Below are positions 13,134 to 27,360 of a stretch of 64,000 nt of DNA, in pieces. The DNA lies in NCBI GenBank assembly GCA_022885665.1, contig JAGQDJ010000051.1, positions 615,155 through 679,154 on the forward strand, written 5' to 3'. This DNA is from Triops longicaudatus (Eukaryota > Arthropoda > Branchiopoda > Notostraca > Triopsidae). Below the pieces are notes generated by a model. The model was not told where the DNA came from. It ran no database searches and was given only the letters and a program-made list of their open reading frames with translations. Position numbers and translations under genes: made by a program. How positions within the stretch are numbered: the first letter of the stretch is position 1; every line of letters begins with the position of its first letter.

Positions 13134-14180
13134 TTGCCGTTAAACGGGATAATTTTAAACGAAAACGCCGAATTTTGAACGAATATTTTCGTTTTTCTTG
13201 CGTATTTTGGCTACTATTTAAGTAAATGCAAACTAGAAAGTTCCCCTGCTCTCCAGGTTGTTCTGCAGAATGAAGCAAGTCCTTATTTTTCGACTTCACT
13301 GGAAAATTCGGGTAGTAATGTATTTTAAAAGTTGGTATTCAAAGTTACCACGCGATGAGTATAACTTTGAACGCGAACAAGAAATTGCTGAAAAAAAATG
13401 GAGATAACATTTTGGTAAAAAATTTCTTCTTGGCGTCGATCAACGTGATCAATTGAACGTGATTGAATATTGTCTTTGAAGAAAATGATTTCAGGTAGTT
13501 TAGACAAAAAATGGACAGAGGTGGGCAACAAAAAAGAGTACTTACGCATTCAAACTTTTCTTTTCACATGCGCACTTGGTTACACTTCCTACGGTTTTAA
13601 TTACTGCTTTAGTCTTGTCTGTCCACAACCTTTCAACTTTTAAAGGGAATTTGGTTTTCGAATTGATTTTTCATGCGTTCTTCTTAGCACGTCGCGTCCT
13701 CTCTTTGCTCCCCTAACTAGCTAGTGCCCGCTAGTCTCAGTACAACCATAAGCCATAACGCACGAAAAGGGTCGAAGTTCACTATGTAATTTTAGCATCG
13801 AGCTTGCCTGGATGAAAAATGTTGCAAATGCGTTTTGATATATACCGATAGACCGCACAGAAAGGTTGACTACTTAAATAACTTTGTCGAAAAAACGGAG
13901 CCACTAGCTATCCTTCGGCAGTGAAAATTCGGGGAAAAAATTACCAAAACGTCTGTTATATTCACTTATTGTTGCCAGGAAATGTGTTAAAACGCACAAT
14001 TGATTTTGGTATTCTAAGAAAGCCTATTCATCTCTGAATCTGGTAACACTTTAACTTGTTGCTTTGTGTTTCGGAATTGAAGGGCAGTAAATGGCCTACA
14101 ATTTCCAATGAAAAGTTCAGTGCTACTTTACGTCAGAAATATAGTGTTTACGGGTATTATAAACAGTAGCAATTGACGGT
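13134..14180 (+). mobile_element. About 1 kb interspersed repeat, family R1 copy 1
   Basis: The blocks AAACGGGATAATTTTAAACG, CGCACTTGGTTACACTTCC, CATGCGTTCTTCTTAGCACG, CTAGCTAGTGCCCGCTAGTC and GGGTCGAAGTTCACTATGTA recur in order at 15762-16747, in reverse at 27955-28633, and in part at 47105-47497. The ends carry short inverted CCGYYA-type motifs. It has no transposase frame and is probably a non-autonomous DNA transposon. Confidence 0.6.
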
Positions 14181-15761
14181 ACGCGAAAGTGGAAGTAAGA
14201 AAAGCTACTGTGTTAGATAACACTTAGTACACTGCAGTAATCTCTACAGCAGTGACACAGTACTCCGACGCTCTAGAAATAGTTTTTGCTATTATTTCAA
14301 TTTTATACACTTCTTGCTTCACACAGTACATACTAATATGTACTACCGGAAACGGTAGTAATGTACTATAGTAATGCGCACTTTGAAGTACTTTGTAGAA
14401 ACGTTGAGTGCTCATATACACGAGATGAAAAAAAAAGGATTGTATAGCCCGGACGTAACAGCGTTAACAATGACAGAAGAAAAGTTGAAACCGTTTTTAA
14501 GAGGCCCGAAAACAAACGCAGGATGCAAATAGCTGTTCCGAAAAAAATATTTGTTAAAAAAAGAGTCATTGTTTGCGCAATCCAAACACGGTGTGACAGG
14601 AATGACTTCCATTGCCTGAGAAGCAATGCATGGGAATGTGCGTCGGAATTCCTAGTGAATCTTATTGATAGTAGTTAGTGGATATAAATAAATATTGAAA
14701 TAAACACGTATCCTTTTGTGAATTTCGTAATGTAAAGGACTCTTTTGCTTAACCTGTGAAGAAATTCCAACGTAAGTTTTTTACTGTCATTGCAGACAAT
14801 AAGAGATTTTATTAATTTATTTGAAATTTATTTGGAATTTCTTAGACATACAAATTGCATATCCTTACTAAATCGCATTACACAGTCATGCGAAAACTCT
14901 GTGTTTTCCTTTTTCTGCTTGGAATAAACAAAAATGAACTTCAATTCTAGTGCTTAATACTAATCAGCACGCCAGCACAGGACGCAAACGAAACTGACTT
15001 ACCTTCTTTTTACTAGTTGATTAAAGAAAAGCCAATTGACCGCAGGCTTTGTCCCACACTAAACCGCTCTACCAAAAAGTCTTGCGTTTGTATATTTGGG
15101 AAACAGGTCAACTAAAGACCAAACTTTGGCCGGGATTTCAACCCCCAAGATGGGTTACAATCCAGGACTCCACATAAGAAATGATAACTGTGGTAGGAAT
15201 GGTGCTGTACCACACTGCCTCAGGTTTGACCCAGGGTTTTCTCTTTTGTGCCTGCTGAAGGGACCTTGTTGCGTCAAGTCGAATGCTCCGCACGTCTTCG
15301 GGTCTTTTTCGTCAACCGTTCTCCTCGTGACCGAACCAATCATGTCTCCGCGCCGCCTTTTGCATGATTGAATCCCACACTAGCTATACGCGCAGTCGCT
15401 TTCCCTTCATTGCATGTCCCCGTTTTCAAGCCATTCCAAGTGACTTTTCGTTACCTTAACGTATATACAGTAGTCGGCAGCTCAAACCGGCTGACCGAAC
15501 ATTGCTATTGCTAATGCCACGGCAGTTGCGTGAGTGGTGACTTCGGAGAAACGTTCCTTTTACCCACAGTAAAGCTTTTCCAAAGAAGAGGATATTAATT
15601 CTTGCCTTGCACCGTGCCATTAGCATAGGGTCATGTATGCTGAACAGAGAGAGAGTAGGGACAATCTTAACGACCGCCCACCAAAGAAAAAGAAATAATA
15701 ACTTACGGACGACCGGTATCTCTTAACTGTAAAGAATCAGCATATAAGTAAACACTGCAAA

Positions 15762-16747
15762 CTACCGCCAAACGGGGTAATTTCGAAAAATAAAGAGTTT
15801 TTTTCTCGTTTTTCTTGTATATTTCGAGTAATTCTTGAGTAAAATCGAAGCAAAAAGTTTTCACTCTATACATTGTTTTGCAGAACGAGGAAAACGTTTC
15901 ACTTTTTTCGCTGTAAATTCGAGGAGTGTTGCATTTTAAAATGGGTGTTAGAAATTACTTTGCGATTATTACAACTTTGAAAGCGAACACGAAATTGCTC
16001 GACAAAATTCAGAGTTGAAACTTCGGCAGAAAATGTCTTCTTGACATCATTATCGTAAATCTGCTTAACATTATTGACTATTCCTTTAAAGAAAATTCCT
16101 TCCTTTTATTTTTTTTTAAATATGAATGAAAAGAGATCGGCAGAAAAAGAAGTACGTGCGCCTTATTTTTTCGCATTCGCACTTGGTTGCACTTTCTACG
16201 TTTCCAACTACTGCTATAGTCTAGTCTACCCACAGTGTTTGCAACTTTTAAAGAAGATTTAGTTTTCGAGTTCAGTTTACATGCGTTTTTCTTCGCAAGT
16301 CGCGTCCTTCTTGACCCTTCCTCACTCCCCTTGCTAGCTAGCGCTTGCTAGCCTCGGAAAAGCCGTAAGCCATGACACAGGAAAAGGGTCGAAGTTCACT
16401 ACGTAATATTAACATCGAGTTTGCCTGGAGGCAAAACGTTGCAACTGCATTTTGGTCAGGTGACAGAAAGTCTGGCTAATTAAGGATACTTGTGGAAAGA
16501 ATGGAGCCCCTAACTGTCCTGGTTGTCTTTCGGTAGGAAAATTCGAAAGAATTAAGATTATGCCAAAATGTCTCTTACATTGTCTTGATTTTGGTATCTG
16601 AGAAAGCCAGTTCATTGCTGAATAGGGCAACACTTTATTTGTAACTTTGTATTGCGTAGTTGAGGAGCAGTAAATGATCCACCGATTCCTCTAAAAAGTT
16701 CCATGTTAACTGATTTGCTCAGAATTAACCTTGCTGGCGGTGTACCT
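15762..16747 (+). mobile_element. R1 family copy 2
   Basis: Same orientation and block order as copy 1, roughly 2.6 kb away. It starts ACCGCCAAACGGGGTAATTT and ends TGGCGGTGTACC, so the CCGCCA end motif is inverted at the two termini. It is the best preserved copy at its ends. Confidence 0.6.
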
Positions 16748-19700
16748 AGAAAATATCGTTAGGAAAGGTCACCGACTACATGTGAATAAACAATATCTGA
16801 CTTTCATACTTCTTTTCATTATACTTCATTTTAATAAGCCATGATTGTTTTTTAAGAGAACTACTACATTGTAATCTCATAACAGTCCCAAACATGCTTT
16901 AGTCAATTGTAACACTTCGCTCTTTTCACATTCCACACAGCGCGTGAACTTCGATTGAACGTCGGAAATCGTTCACTTGCATTAAAAAAAAAAAACTTTC
17001 GTTCCATTATTATAACAGATTTTATGAGTAGCGTAAAATTACTTTGGAAAAATAAGTGTTGAAGATTTTAAAAAAATTGGGGCTTATGTTTAACTTAGAG
17101 ACTACTTTTGTTGTAATCAGTTTTCACGCTCCTGTAACAAATTGGACAATATTAACGGAAAGGAACATGTTTCTTCTGTGGAAAGCAGCGAAACCGGGCT
17201 TGATTCTTTCCTCTTTTCGCATGAAATTGTTAACGGATAACCATGATTTTTTTAAAGCCTCAAGAAGTGTGTTTTTAAAAAGCTACTACTTTTATTATAA
17301 CTTCCTTGGTTCCGATTGACACGAGTCTCCTCTAGTCCAACGGATAGCCAAGATTTTTTTCCCCTAGTAAAAATTACTTTGGGCAAGAGTAAATTTTATT
17401 GTGCACGTTATGAAAACACAGAAACTAATCGCAGTAAAAATTGTCGCCTGCTTTGCTGGTATAAAAACTACCCCATAGCATACACGGAATGTCCGCTATG
17501 CACGAAAAATTTCATTGTTGCCCAATGCTGCGTAGTTAGCTTTGATTGGGCTTCTTTTGTGTGTATACATGTACCGTGATACCGTCCCAGTATACTAGTG
17601 GAGTTTTGTGACAACCAAAAATGCACTCAGAGTTCAACAATTGCATTTCAATCCTGCCAGTGCACCCCTCGCTAAATTAGTGTTAAGTTTTCTAAGGAGA
17701 ATTTAACGTTAGCTGTATAAGGTCGCCCTCATTTCCTCTTGCATATGCAATTCCAACAATCCCCTTAGTTATGCATTACCTTTAGCCAATTCTCCTTTAA
17801 TATCGATGCATGTCCAGAGCAGCACAAAAATGAAAAAAAGCTCCCTTGATCAAATCAGAGTCAGTAAGCTAAAACTCTTTTCCTTTTTATGTCATAGAGT
17901 ATCCAGAGGAACTTTTCAATTACTGAAGCCGAATTTGTTGCTAGAAACAGGAAATGGCTGGGAAACTAAGAGACAAAATATACATTTAAAAAAGACGACT
18001 CTCGTCAAGCTCTGTGCTTCGGTTGAATGTGTCACTTGTTCTCGCATGAATTACAAGCCCGTGTCTTCCACAGTGCCCACATGGGGTTGCTCTGATAACG
18101 CTTTCTGGGGTAATTTTTCTTAGCCCTTCTTTTCTCCCTTGCTCCTCGCTTAGTTTGAACGTCCATCAAGCTACACACATCCATTCAGCTCATCTCGTCC
18201 ATAATCTCGCCGCACCGTACAACGACCGGATCCTGGAAGGCATTCTCGCGCTAACCTTTACAACACACACTGTTATAGTACGCCAATTTTCCGGAAAGAA
18301 TGGGCAGGAGAGAGGTATAGAGACAAAGCCAAATTGTCCGAAGGAAGATGGCTAGGGTGGGGTAGGGTTATGTGTGGGTGGGAGGGCAGAGGCTTTAAAC
18401 GAAATGCTTGGTGAGGTGGACAATCTTGCTTAAGAGTTAGTGATGGGGCCAAGCTAGGGCAACAGCTGTGTCGGGCGTGATAGTGGGCATCGAGGCTAAG
18501 CAGAATGTGCCCAAGTATAGACTTGGATTGGGTTCGCTGGGTTGTCGTTTTTCTGCCAGTTGGATACGTTCGAAGGAAAACAATAAACTAACCTTTAAGC
18601 TTGCTCTCACCCTCTGTTTAGAATCAATTAAATGACAAGTGTTGTTCTACAGTGGCGACGTGAGTTACATCCAAAACTTTTTTATTATTTTTCATTGGCA
18701 GCCATAACTTCTGCGAGGAAACACAAAGGATTCCCTTTGTGTAGAGAATAAGTCCGTAATGTCTTGGTGACAACAACACAAACTCACATACGACAAACGT
18801 GCAGCTCGCAAACATTGGATAAATTCTTCATTTAACTTCTTTGTTGTTGTCAGGAAGAACTATACACATTTATAGACACCTTTTAAGCCTTGAGGAGTTT
18901 ACAGAAAACCGCAACTCCTTTGTCCTGGTTCTCACCTTTTGCAGTATTTAACATAGGGCAAGGACATGCCACTCGTGTCACTGCACGCTAGATCGCTTCC
19001 CGATCGGCGGTGCTTGAGCTGTCATATTAGGTTTGGACTTGGGTAAAGCCTGGCTAACATCAAGAGAGGAGATGGTACCGGACGGTCGTAGACGCTGAGA
19101 GGGTCAAGTATAGCCATAATAAGATTAAAACTGTTCATTGGCTATGTTGAATTAAATGAATGGAAAAATGTGTCGAATAAAAACTTCGGAAAGTCTTTAA
19201 GAATTTTCTGAAGTTCTGAAATACGAACAAAAACAAGATGGCTGAAGTACGAGAATCAAAACTAAACTAACAGACAATTCACCGTCTGAAGCCGCCGATT
19301 TCCACGTACAAAACTCGAAGCTTGAGGAGCACATCTTCGTACAGCTTGTTTTCCATCGCATTAGCTGCAGGTGCTGTTGTCACAAATAATTAGAATAATT
19401 CCCTAAGTTGCTACAATTGGTACTACCTATTGCATAATTATCGTTCCCTTCCGGAGTCGGCCGAAAAGGGGGCACAACAATTTTTGTTGCAGCATCTTCA
19501 AGCTGGCTACAACTGTCGGTTAAAGGGTGAAGCATATCCCGTATGTGGTTCACGGACTAGCGGACGTTCCTGCGTCAACAAAGAACGGAAGTTAGTAGAA
19601 GGGGCAAAAAAACCAATTATTTAAGAAATTTAACTGGGTTGGAAAGGTTGACAAGAAATCTAACTAAAAACTTACTAAAACTTGAGAAGCGCATCCATTA

Positions 19701-20811
19701 AAGATAATCAAATCTATTTAATAATTGCATACGAGAAGTTGAGGGATGCACAATTATTGCTTAAACACATTATCGCTACTTACAGGACGCTGGAGGGAAT
19801 TCCCGTTTTAGCCCATAGTGTTTTGTTTGATTTGTGCTGGAGGAAATCAAGAAATACAAACACATGTAGAATCGTCCGAAGCAGCTCACAAAACAATTTC
19901 CATCTGAAAGGTAAATAAAAATACGCTTTAGTTTCGTCCATTTGACGTATACCTCTTAGCACAGTACTTCTCAAACTCTTTGCTACATGAGCCAAATATG
20001 GTTTATTAAGTTCTACCTCACGAAAATTAATTTATATTTGCTTGTTGAAGTTAATATCGTCTATCCTAAGTAACACCACTATCAACCAGTTTTGGACAGT
20101 TAACCCAGTTTTGAGAACCACTGTTGCAGCAGATTTTTCGAAGTAAAATATAAGAAAAATAAGCCAATAATCTTAACAAATCAAATGAGAGACTTTTCAC
20201 AACTTTTCTGTAATGCTCTCAAAAAACTCAACAGGGTTTGCGATAATGGTGTCGGATACTTTGCTTTGTAGCCTTGAGTTCTCTATGTCATAATGTGATG
20301 TTGGCAAAAGATAGCGGTAAACAGACAGATTGCCGAGCTGATGGAGTTCATGAATTGAACTAAGGCCGATTGAAAGTACTAGGAAAAAGTGTAATGAAGC
20401 GCTGAAACAGGACGGATCCAGTGTTAGTAAAATGCCGTAGACCCCGTCATGATGTCAAGTTTCATACTTCTAATAGACAACGACTGTCGATAGAAGCCGC
20501 GGGCCATGAAATCGGATTCAAACATACGCACAGTCTTTTTCCCTTAAATTTTGGTATGCATAAATTTCCGAATGTCTGTGTGGTGTATCTTTGGCTGTCT
20601 TTTTATTTTTTTTTTCTAAAAAAAAACGATATTAATGAATTCCCGATAACGGAATAATAAACGGAAACATACAATTTAAAGTCATTACAACGAAACATAG
20701 ATGTATAAAATACTTTATTCTACAAAAAAAAAAACAAAAAAAACCGCCAAACGCTAACTGCACGACATTCTTAACGGCGGGTTAAAAACCTTCGAAAGTG
20801 CTTGGCGTGTG
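16748..20811. other. No gene recognised
   Basis: AT-rich DNA with scattered short open frames on both strands, none with a recognisable domain, splice-linked partner or codon pattern. A GC-richer patch at about 18130-18560 has no frame of note. Confidence 0.5.
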
Positions 20812-21240
20812 ACGCACTGGCGTTGCGGTAGCAAGTGGCACGGGTTAGCGCATAGCACTATGCTGCCTACTCGAAATTTGCCACATGACTACAGTATAAA
20901 AGCTTACACTTTTCTCACAAACACAGTTGATGTTTAGTATTATATGCAGAATTCTGAGAAAGACTGGTACGTAAGCTAAGCACGTAACTAAAGAAAGTGA
21001 TAATCACTGACGCACAAAGTGATAATCCTACAAAAATGGCTAATTATACGTGGCTTTTGAAAATTTTGGCAGCCATTAAATATTTGAAATTAAATAACTC
21101 AACAACCACAAAGCGGAACGAACGCTAACTTTACAAAAACAGTTAAAGCAGTTAAAAGAACAATCTCCGGTAGCTGGGCTTAGGTAACAGTATGTAATAG
21201 AGCTAAAATGCGTTTGGCGGAGTTTACACCTTCTCCTCTA
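20812..21240 (+). repeat. Interspersed repeat family R2, copy 1
   Basis: About 430 bp homologous in direct orientation to 31572-31987. Shared blocks include CGAAATTTGCCACATGACTA, TAGTATTATATGCAGAATTC, AACTCAACAACCACAAAGCG and, at the end, GGAGTTTACACCTTCTCCTC followed by TA. Confidence 0.7.
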
Positions 21241-23031
21241 CAGCAAGTTTGGCTGAATTTCTAGCAAGTGTCTCCCCATGCGGTCCAACAAAGAGGGAGC
21301 GGAATGACAACTTATCCTTGTAACAAATTAAACTCCTTGATCCTGTTTGTACGGTCTGTGTTTCTTATTCTTTTTTTTTTTCTTCAAATTACCTATATAC
21401 ACGTGGAATCCTTTGAGACATCAACAATAACCTGTGTGCCATGACTACACTGTCGTTACATTTATGGTGATGATGTGCAATTTAAGGCCCCGGTATACAC
21501 GAACCCCTTATAGGGTAACAGGAAATTTTCAGACATCATTCTGTAAAAATGGCTCGAAAATCAAAGAAGCTCTTTTGTCCGAAATGTTGCCGTTGAAGAC
21601 ACCTAATACACTAGCTTGAGTTTTTCTGCAAAATGCTTTTATTAAATGTGTAAGAGTACGATTGACATTTTGCTACATTTTAACACCAGGAAAAACGATA
21701 ATTGGGTAAACTGGTCCACTAAGTCTGATTTTTTCAGACTTAAAGATTTAAATAAAAATGAAATCGGGTCAGGTACTTCTTTTAATATCGTGTATGAAAA
21801 TTTAAGATTTCGTTTGACATTATTAGGATGTAGCTCTACCCAGAGTTTTCTGTTTGACTTTATTCGCCCTCTGTTGTTAGTTACAGTAACAGACCATCAT
21901 TCCACGTAGGAAGTGATGTCCCTATCTTTTACTTGTTTTTAATTCTGAAAGTTGAGTACATCAGGATCTTAAGGGAAAAAGTGCGCACATACGTTTGAAG
22001 TTTCTCTCTGGTAAGCCAGGGCCCAAACATTCACGAGTTATGGATAAATTAAAGAAATAGAAGACGTAATGAGAGCCTTTTCTTCAATAGTTAGACTTCG
22101 CATTACAGGAATCGTCACTGAGGACAATCATTAAGCCATGTTAGAATGACTGCCTTTTCTATCATTATAACAGTAATACACGTTCTCGCAAGGAAAAGCG
22201 TTTGAAGCTTCGAGTTTTAAGTCTTCATAGAAGCTAGGGTCGAAACTTTGCGATTTACAAGTAAATTATCTTACATCATAATTATTGTAACCCTTCTCTT
22301 TTTATATTGGCCATTTTGCGTCATATGAAAGTAAATTCGCTTTGGATAATGATCGTTTGGGTTATAACAAATGGCCATGCAATTTCCATGAGAATTAAGT
22401 CCCTGGGAATGACGTCGACAGCATTGAGCGAAGAAGTACTTTTTTTCCCTCTCACTAAAAGAAGATCGGAAAAGGCTCTTGCAGCGATAAGGTTTCTTTT
22501 TTAGCTTCCTGGGGTAATGCTTCGTAACGCATACACACCTCCCCTCTTTCACCCCGGCGTGTCCTTAATTTGCCTAACAAACAAATCCGCTCGTCTGTCC
22601 GTCACCCGTCACCGTCACGTGGGGCTCTGGATTCGCCCACGTCTCCGGAGAAGTATCACATTTCGTATTTCGTAAGGATGGTCATTCGTCAGCCGGTATT
22701 CACAGCACAAGCTCTACCCCAACAATCGCATTTGGAATTGCTGTACTGTAACCAAAGTTTAGGTTTCACTTTTGCTCTGCTTCCCCATAAAAAAGTCAAT
22801 AAATAGAGAGGCTAAAAAGAAACCTTACTCGGCACTCGCCTTATTTACAAGAGATGCCTTAGCGTATAAAGGGCTTGATACGCTAGGTTCCTTTATGCGT
22901 TGGCTGTGATAAGCAGACAAAATTCCCATTTATTCCAACAGTAGGAGTAACGAAGACATAAGCTAAGCTAAATGAGATGGATTTATAGGCCATGTTGTAT
23001 TTCTGCTATTGCTCTAACCCACACACAAATG
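21241..23031. other. 3' flank of MARS2; no gene recognised
   Basis: Short frames only. The stretch downstream of the MARS2 stop has no clear AATAAA within the first 100 nt. Confidence 0.4.
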
Positions 23032-26000
23032 CTACACGTGAATCCTCGAAAACAAAATCACTTTAGTGGGGTTTAACCCTCTGGGAGGGTGGTAATCCCA
23101 TTGATCACGAGGACAGAGCCGGAGTTGCGAATTTTGCCATAAACGCTCGCTGGGGCTGATACTCAGTTTGTCTAGAACGGCGGTACGTAAGGACAGATTA
23201 GCGGTAAAAAGAAAAGAACCGGGATGAATACCTAATAATTTGGAAGCCAGACTAGGAATGATGGGTTGCAGCAAAATGCCAGATATTCGCAACGTTTCCA
23301 TGACGACACCCAAAACTGCGTGTAAGGTAGCAGTTTGCTCAGGTTGTTTACGCAATTCCCACGGTTTCGTGGTTTGCACAAGGAGGTTGGTCGTTCGCAA
23401 CACAGCCATGATTTGTTCTAAGCCTTTGTAGAAGTTCCAGTCGGCGTAACTGGCTTCAACTGAATCTAAGCATTGTTACACGCAGATGGTCAAACAGTCG
23501 TTAAGACGATATGGCATCGTTGGGAGGACTTACCGGGAAGGGCTCTAAGGGTCGCGAATAAGCCTTGGCCTAATTCACCACAGAGGGCAAACGATTCATC
23601 GCTGACTAGCGGGAAGATCTGTAGATCGTTAAGCGCCGGAGCGGTACACCGTTGCAACAGATTGCCCAGTGTATCCGCAAGCTCTGAGTTCAGTACGCGG
23701 ATCATTTTCTGGAAACTGAAATCTGTACAAAAAACCCAATAATAAATTCTTTTAAATTCGACATTTATGTTAAGAATTTTTCAGTATTGTTGAATAGTGA
23801 CTCTGCCTTAGCCCCTGTGAATGACGTTTCACTTTTAACTAATGTATGCCAAAAATAAAGGATGGCTTCCTTAGCATATGTTAATATTGTTAAGATAATC
23901 CGATAATGTTTTCTAGGCACCCTTGCATGAAGAATAAACATGCTTTATTGTTTGGTTCTTGGCCACGTGTACGTCTTTTAACCGAACCCTGTTATCTGAC
24001 AACCTCTCTTCCTTAATGTCTTTCCCTTGGTGCCATAAGCAGTCGTCGAAACCTTGGTCTTTTAATCCTCCTCACGCTGATTATTAGCGTCTCCAACGAC
24101 CACACGGAATTCGATATACCTCTCCAAACCGATAATCCGTCACATGACGGGCTCCATGAACCAACGTGGATTCATGTCAGTGTTTTCAAAAAGTTCTCGA
24201 TCAGATTCGATCACTAGATCGGATCGGATCTAAACCTGCCTCTACATTTACTAGGATCGGATCGAATGTTTGGGAAATTGTTTTGATTGGCTGGTTAAGG
24301 GGATAAGCGGTTATCGTGATTAACGTATCGATTTATATATATTCAGAAATCGATATATAACTATTTACATGCTTGTTAATATCGATTAAGTATCTACATT
24401 TTTCCTTCCGATTTAATTGAATGATCGTATCGAAAATTTTCTCAATCCGGATAGAGATTTTTATCAGTTTCGCAGGACTTGATCGGAATGGGTTGGCAAA
24501 GATTGTGATGGGTCGAAGATCCAAAAAAGAAGACCCAAAGTACTGGTTCATGTACTGTACTTGTTTTACGATTACCTTCTCTTGCTTGTTGCATAGAGTT
24601 TCTACCAAATTACGCCCCTAACGGTTAGAAAGTGCAAAATCCGCCGTTAGACGCGAAAACACTGGAAGGTGCCATAAGGCTCCGCGGGATTCCCCTTGTT
24701 CCCCTTGCTTTTTTCTTTGTTTTGCTCGAACCGGAAGGCTTGCAGTTAACATCTAATGGCGGATTTCTAGTTTCCATGGCTTCGGAAGATGACACTAGTG
24801 AATTTGGTAGATCATAGTTTTCCACACCGTATCGATAGAAAGCCGCAGAGCCGAACCATGATGTAACAAGATTCCGCTTGTAGATAATTTCGAGTTGACA
24901 CCATAACTGATAAGTTCTATGTAGTTCGTCTTTCTGCGCGTAGCTATTCATTTGTGAAGTTTTATTAAACCTTTACCTGATATTGAAGTTCTATCGATTT
25001 ACAGAAATACCGTCAAAATCGGGTTTACCTAACGGACGGCTTTTTTCCTGCGAACTTACAAAGCTATAGTTCAAAGGTCAGTTATACATAGTGTCTCTCA
25101 AACCTTCGTTTAGTCCCCTTTAAATAAGGTCTCGTGATAATAACCGCGTAAGACAGCACTGTTACTTTAAGCAAGGTTTCGACATATGCGGTATTTTCTC
25201 ATTAATCCTAGGAGTTAGTCCGCGTAGATAACAACGAGCTAGAGTAGTCATTTTGTAAAAGCTGAAAAACTTATTACGCTCCGGCTCGAATTTCAATTAA
25301 GTACAACCACTCAGTATTATTTCTCATATAGTCACCTACTTCCATCAGAGCCCGGAACTCCTTGTTGCAATAAGAAATATCGAAGTCCAGCGGGCGTTAC
25401 TTGAGTTCCTACTGTGAATGGATCCACAACATTGCCTAGCGACTTGGACATTTTCTGCCCGTCGACTGTCCAGTGCGAATGACACAACAACGATCTCGGT
25501 GGTTCCAAACCCGCTGCTATCAACAGCGCTGGCCAGTAAATCCCATGGAATCTAACAGCAATCAAGGGGGATTACCAGCGATGAAACCCGCAAGCTTTCA
25601 GTGTAATGTACTTGAGAATATCCTTCCCAATGACATGGACATCGGCTGGCCAGTGCTTTAACGGCCCCGGATAGCCGGCCACAGTCAAATAGTTCACCAA
25701 CGCATCCACCCATACATATATCGTGTGAGCTTCATCGTTGGGCACAGGGATGCCCCAGTGTAATCGCGACCTAGGCCTCGACACGGACAGATCTTCGAAG
25801 CCTTCTTCTACCCACGCTCGCAGAATGTGATAAAACTTGGGAGGACGCACCACGGAGTCTAGAAAACGTGAGAAATGCGAACGTAATCAAGTAAATTACG
25901 AAAATATATGTAAATATAGTCGACTTGTGGTTGAGGTCGGATAGGTAAAAATTTTCACAAAGATTATGCACGATGTGCACTGGGTAACACAAGAAAATTA

Positions 26001-27360
26001 CATTACGGCTTTTACAATTGCACTTTGTCTTTCAAGACAACACCGTTCGGTGAGCTCGTAATAATTGTGAACAGACTTCTGAATGAAAGCAACAAAAAAA
26101 CACATAATCGAGTACTAGACTTTCTTTAAAATTTAAATGGAAATTTTTAGTTGTTACCATCTTTGAGCCAGTGTAGCAAATCTTGCTGGAATTGACTTAA
26201 TCTGAACATATAATTGGTTTCGGAAGACCATTCCACTGGGTGGCCCGATTCTAGTGAGACTCGTGTTTCGCCTCCTTGAGGACTTGAGACAACTTTGGTC
26301 TGCGATTCGCTCAAGAATGTTTCATCCGACGTGCAATACCAGCCTTCGTAGTGGCCCGTATATATATGATCTCTTTCCACTAATTGACTCTATAAAGGAT
26401 ACAAATAAGATTTTAATAAAAACACATAATTACGTGCATAACTCTTCCATGAAGACTGAGAGGAGCTAAACAATTTCAAACTGGACGATAGCGGTTGGGA
26501 TTTTTTTAAAAAACACTTGTTGGGGTTTTCTGGTTAGGAAAGAACTAGAGTTCAGTTAATGTCAGAAATTCACAGAAAGCGACGACGTTTTCTTTGGACA
26601 TTTTAATTTTTTTGTTAAGTTTGGTTCAACCCTGCCAATTCCACTTGAATGATTTTCAATAAATAAGTTTCTTCTACTCATAAAACTAACTACTCTAATT
26701 ATTCTTATTTTAATACTAAGCACAACGTAAGTGAAGTAAATTAGGTGACACGAAACGCTGTTAATAGTAAAAAATTTATTTACCCAAAATGCTTTGACAG
26801 CTGAAATATGTCTGTTTTCTGTTGTGCGTATGAAATCTGTGAAACTGACGTCATGATTTGTCAACGATTTTTGGAACTTCGACGAAATGACAGCACAGTA
26901 CTGGGCTGGATCTTGGTTATTGAGTTGGGCGGCTCTTTGAATCTTCAAGCCATGTTCGTCAGTGCCTAAAGACAATAGCAATCGTGACAGAAAGCTTGAA
27001 AAAGAAAATGATAAGGTTGTTAAACCTGTTGAAAAGAGGACAGGGCGCTTTTTTAAGCGTTGAAACCGGCAACCTGCGTCTGCCAAAACGGCACTGTACA
27101 CGTGACCTATATGCGGTGCTTATAGATTTTGAAGGAAAATTAATTACCACCAGTAGTCCTTCTTTATTTGTAGCAGAAAACCTACCAGCATTGACATAAA
27201 AAATTGGTGTTGTGACCATAAATTGATCTTCGGTCGGTTTTTGTGTAACAGACGAACAGAACTGCAGGCAACAGTTTTTCTGCAATTTTCGGCGCAGGAT
27301 GGAACATGTAACATGCCTGCTTGCTAATTTAATTTCAAGAAAGGGTAGAGGTAACAGCAT
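23032..27360 (-). CDS. MARS2: Methionyl-tRNA synthetase, mitochondrial
   Basis: Eight exons: 27360-27186, 27118-27026, 26965-26784, 26389-26158, 25858-25612, 25551-25340, 23722-23534, 23465-23032. They total 1764 nt (587 residues, close to the 593 of human MARS2), and every junction keeps phase. The enzyme charges mitochondrial initiator and elongator tRNA-Met. The N-terminus is basic and poor in acidic residues, as in a mitochondrial presequence, and leads into the catalytic core at TTPIFYVNA. The class I signatures are both present: HIGH as PHIGH (60-64) and KMSKS (343-347). Other conserved blocks are FSTGTDEHGLKIQRAAQ, TDFIRTTE, YEGWYC, SLESGHPVEWS, TIYVWVDALVNYLT and the C-terminal anticodon-binding region with LNSELADTLGNLL. 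Intron 5 is only about 60 nt with a GTACAT donor. The gene is divergent from TXNDC15, whose first recognised exon starts about 1.6 kb away. It is intact. Confidence 0.97.
24635..24765. mobile_element. Small foldback MITE in MARS2 intron
   Basis: About 130 bp with inverted ends. The left AAATCCGCCGTTAGACG pairs with the right CATCTAATGGCGGATTT, and weaker similarity extends outward. It sits in the intron between MARS2 exons 6 and 7 and has no coding potential. Confidence 0.55.

Noticed and set aside
15096..15371. 91-codon plus-strand frame
   Set aside because: The opposite strand is also open over the same bases, composition is not protein-like and no domain is seen.
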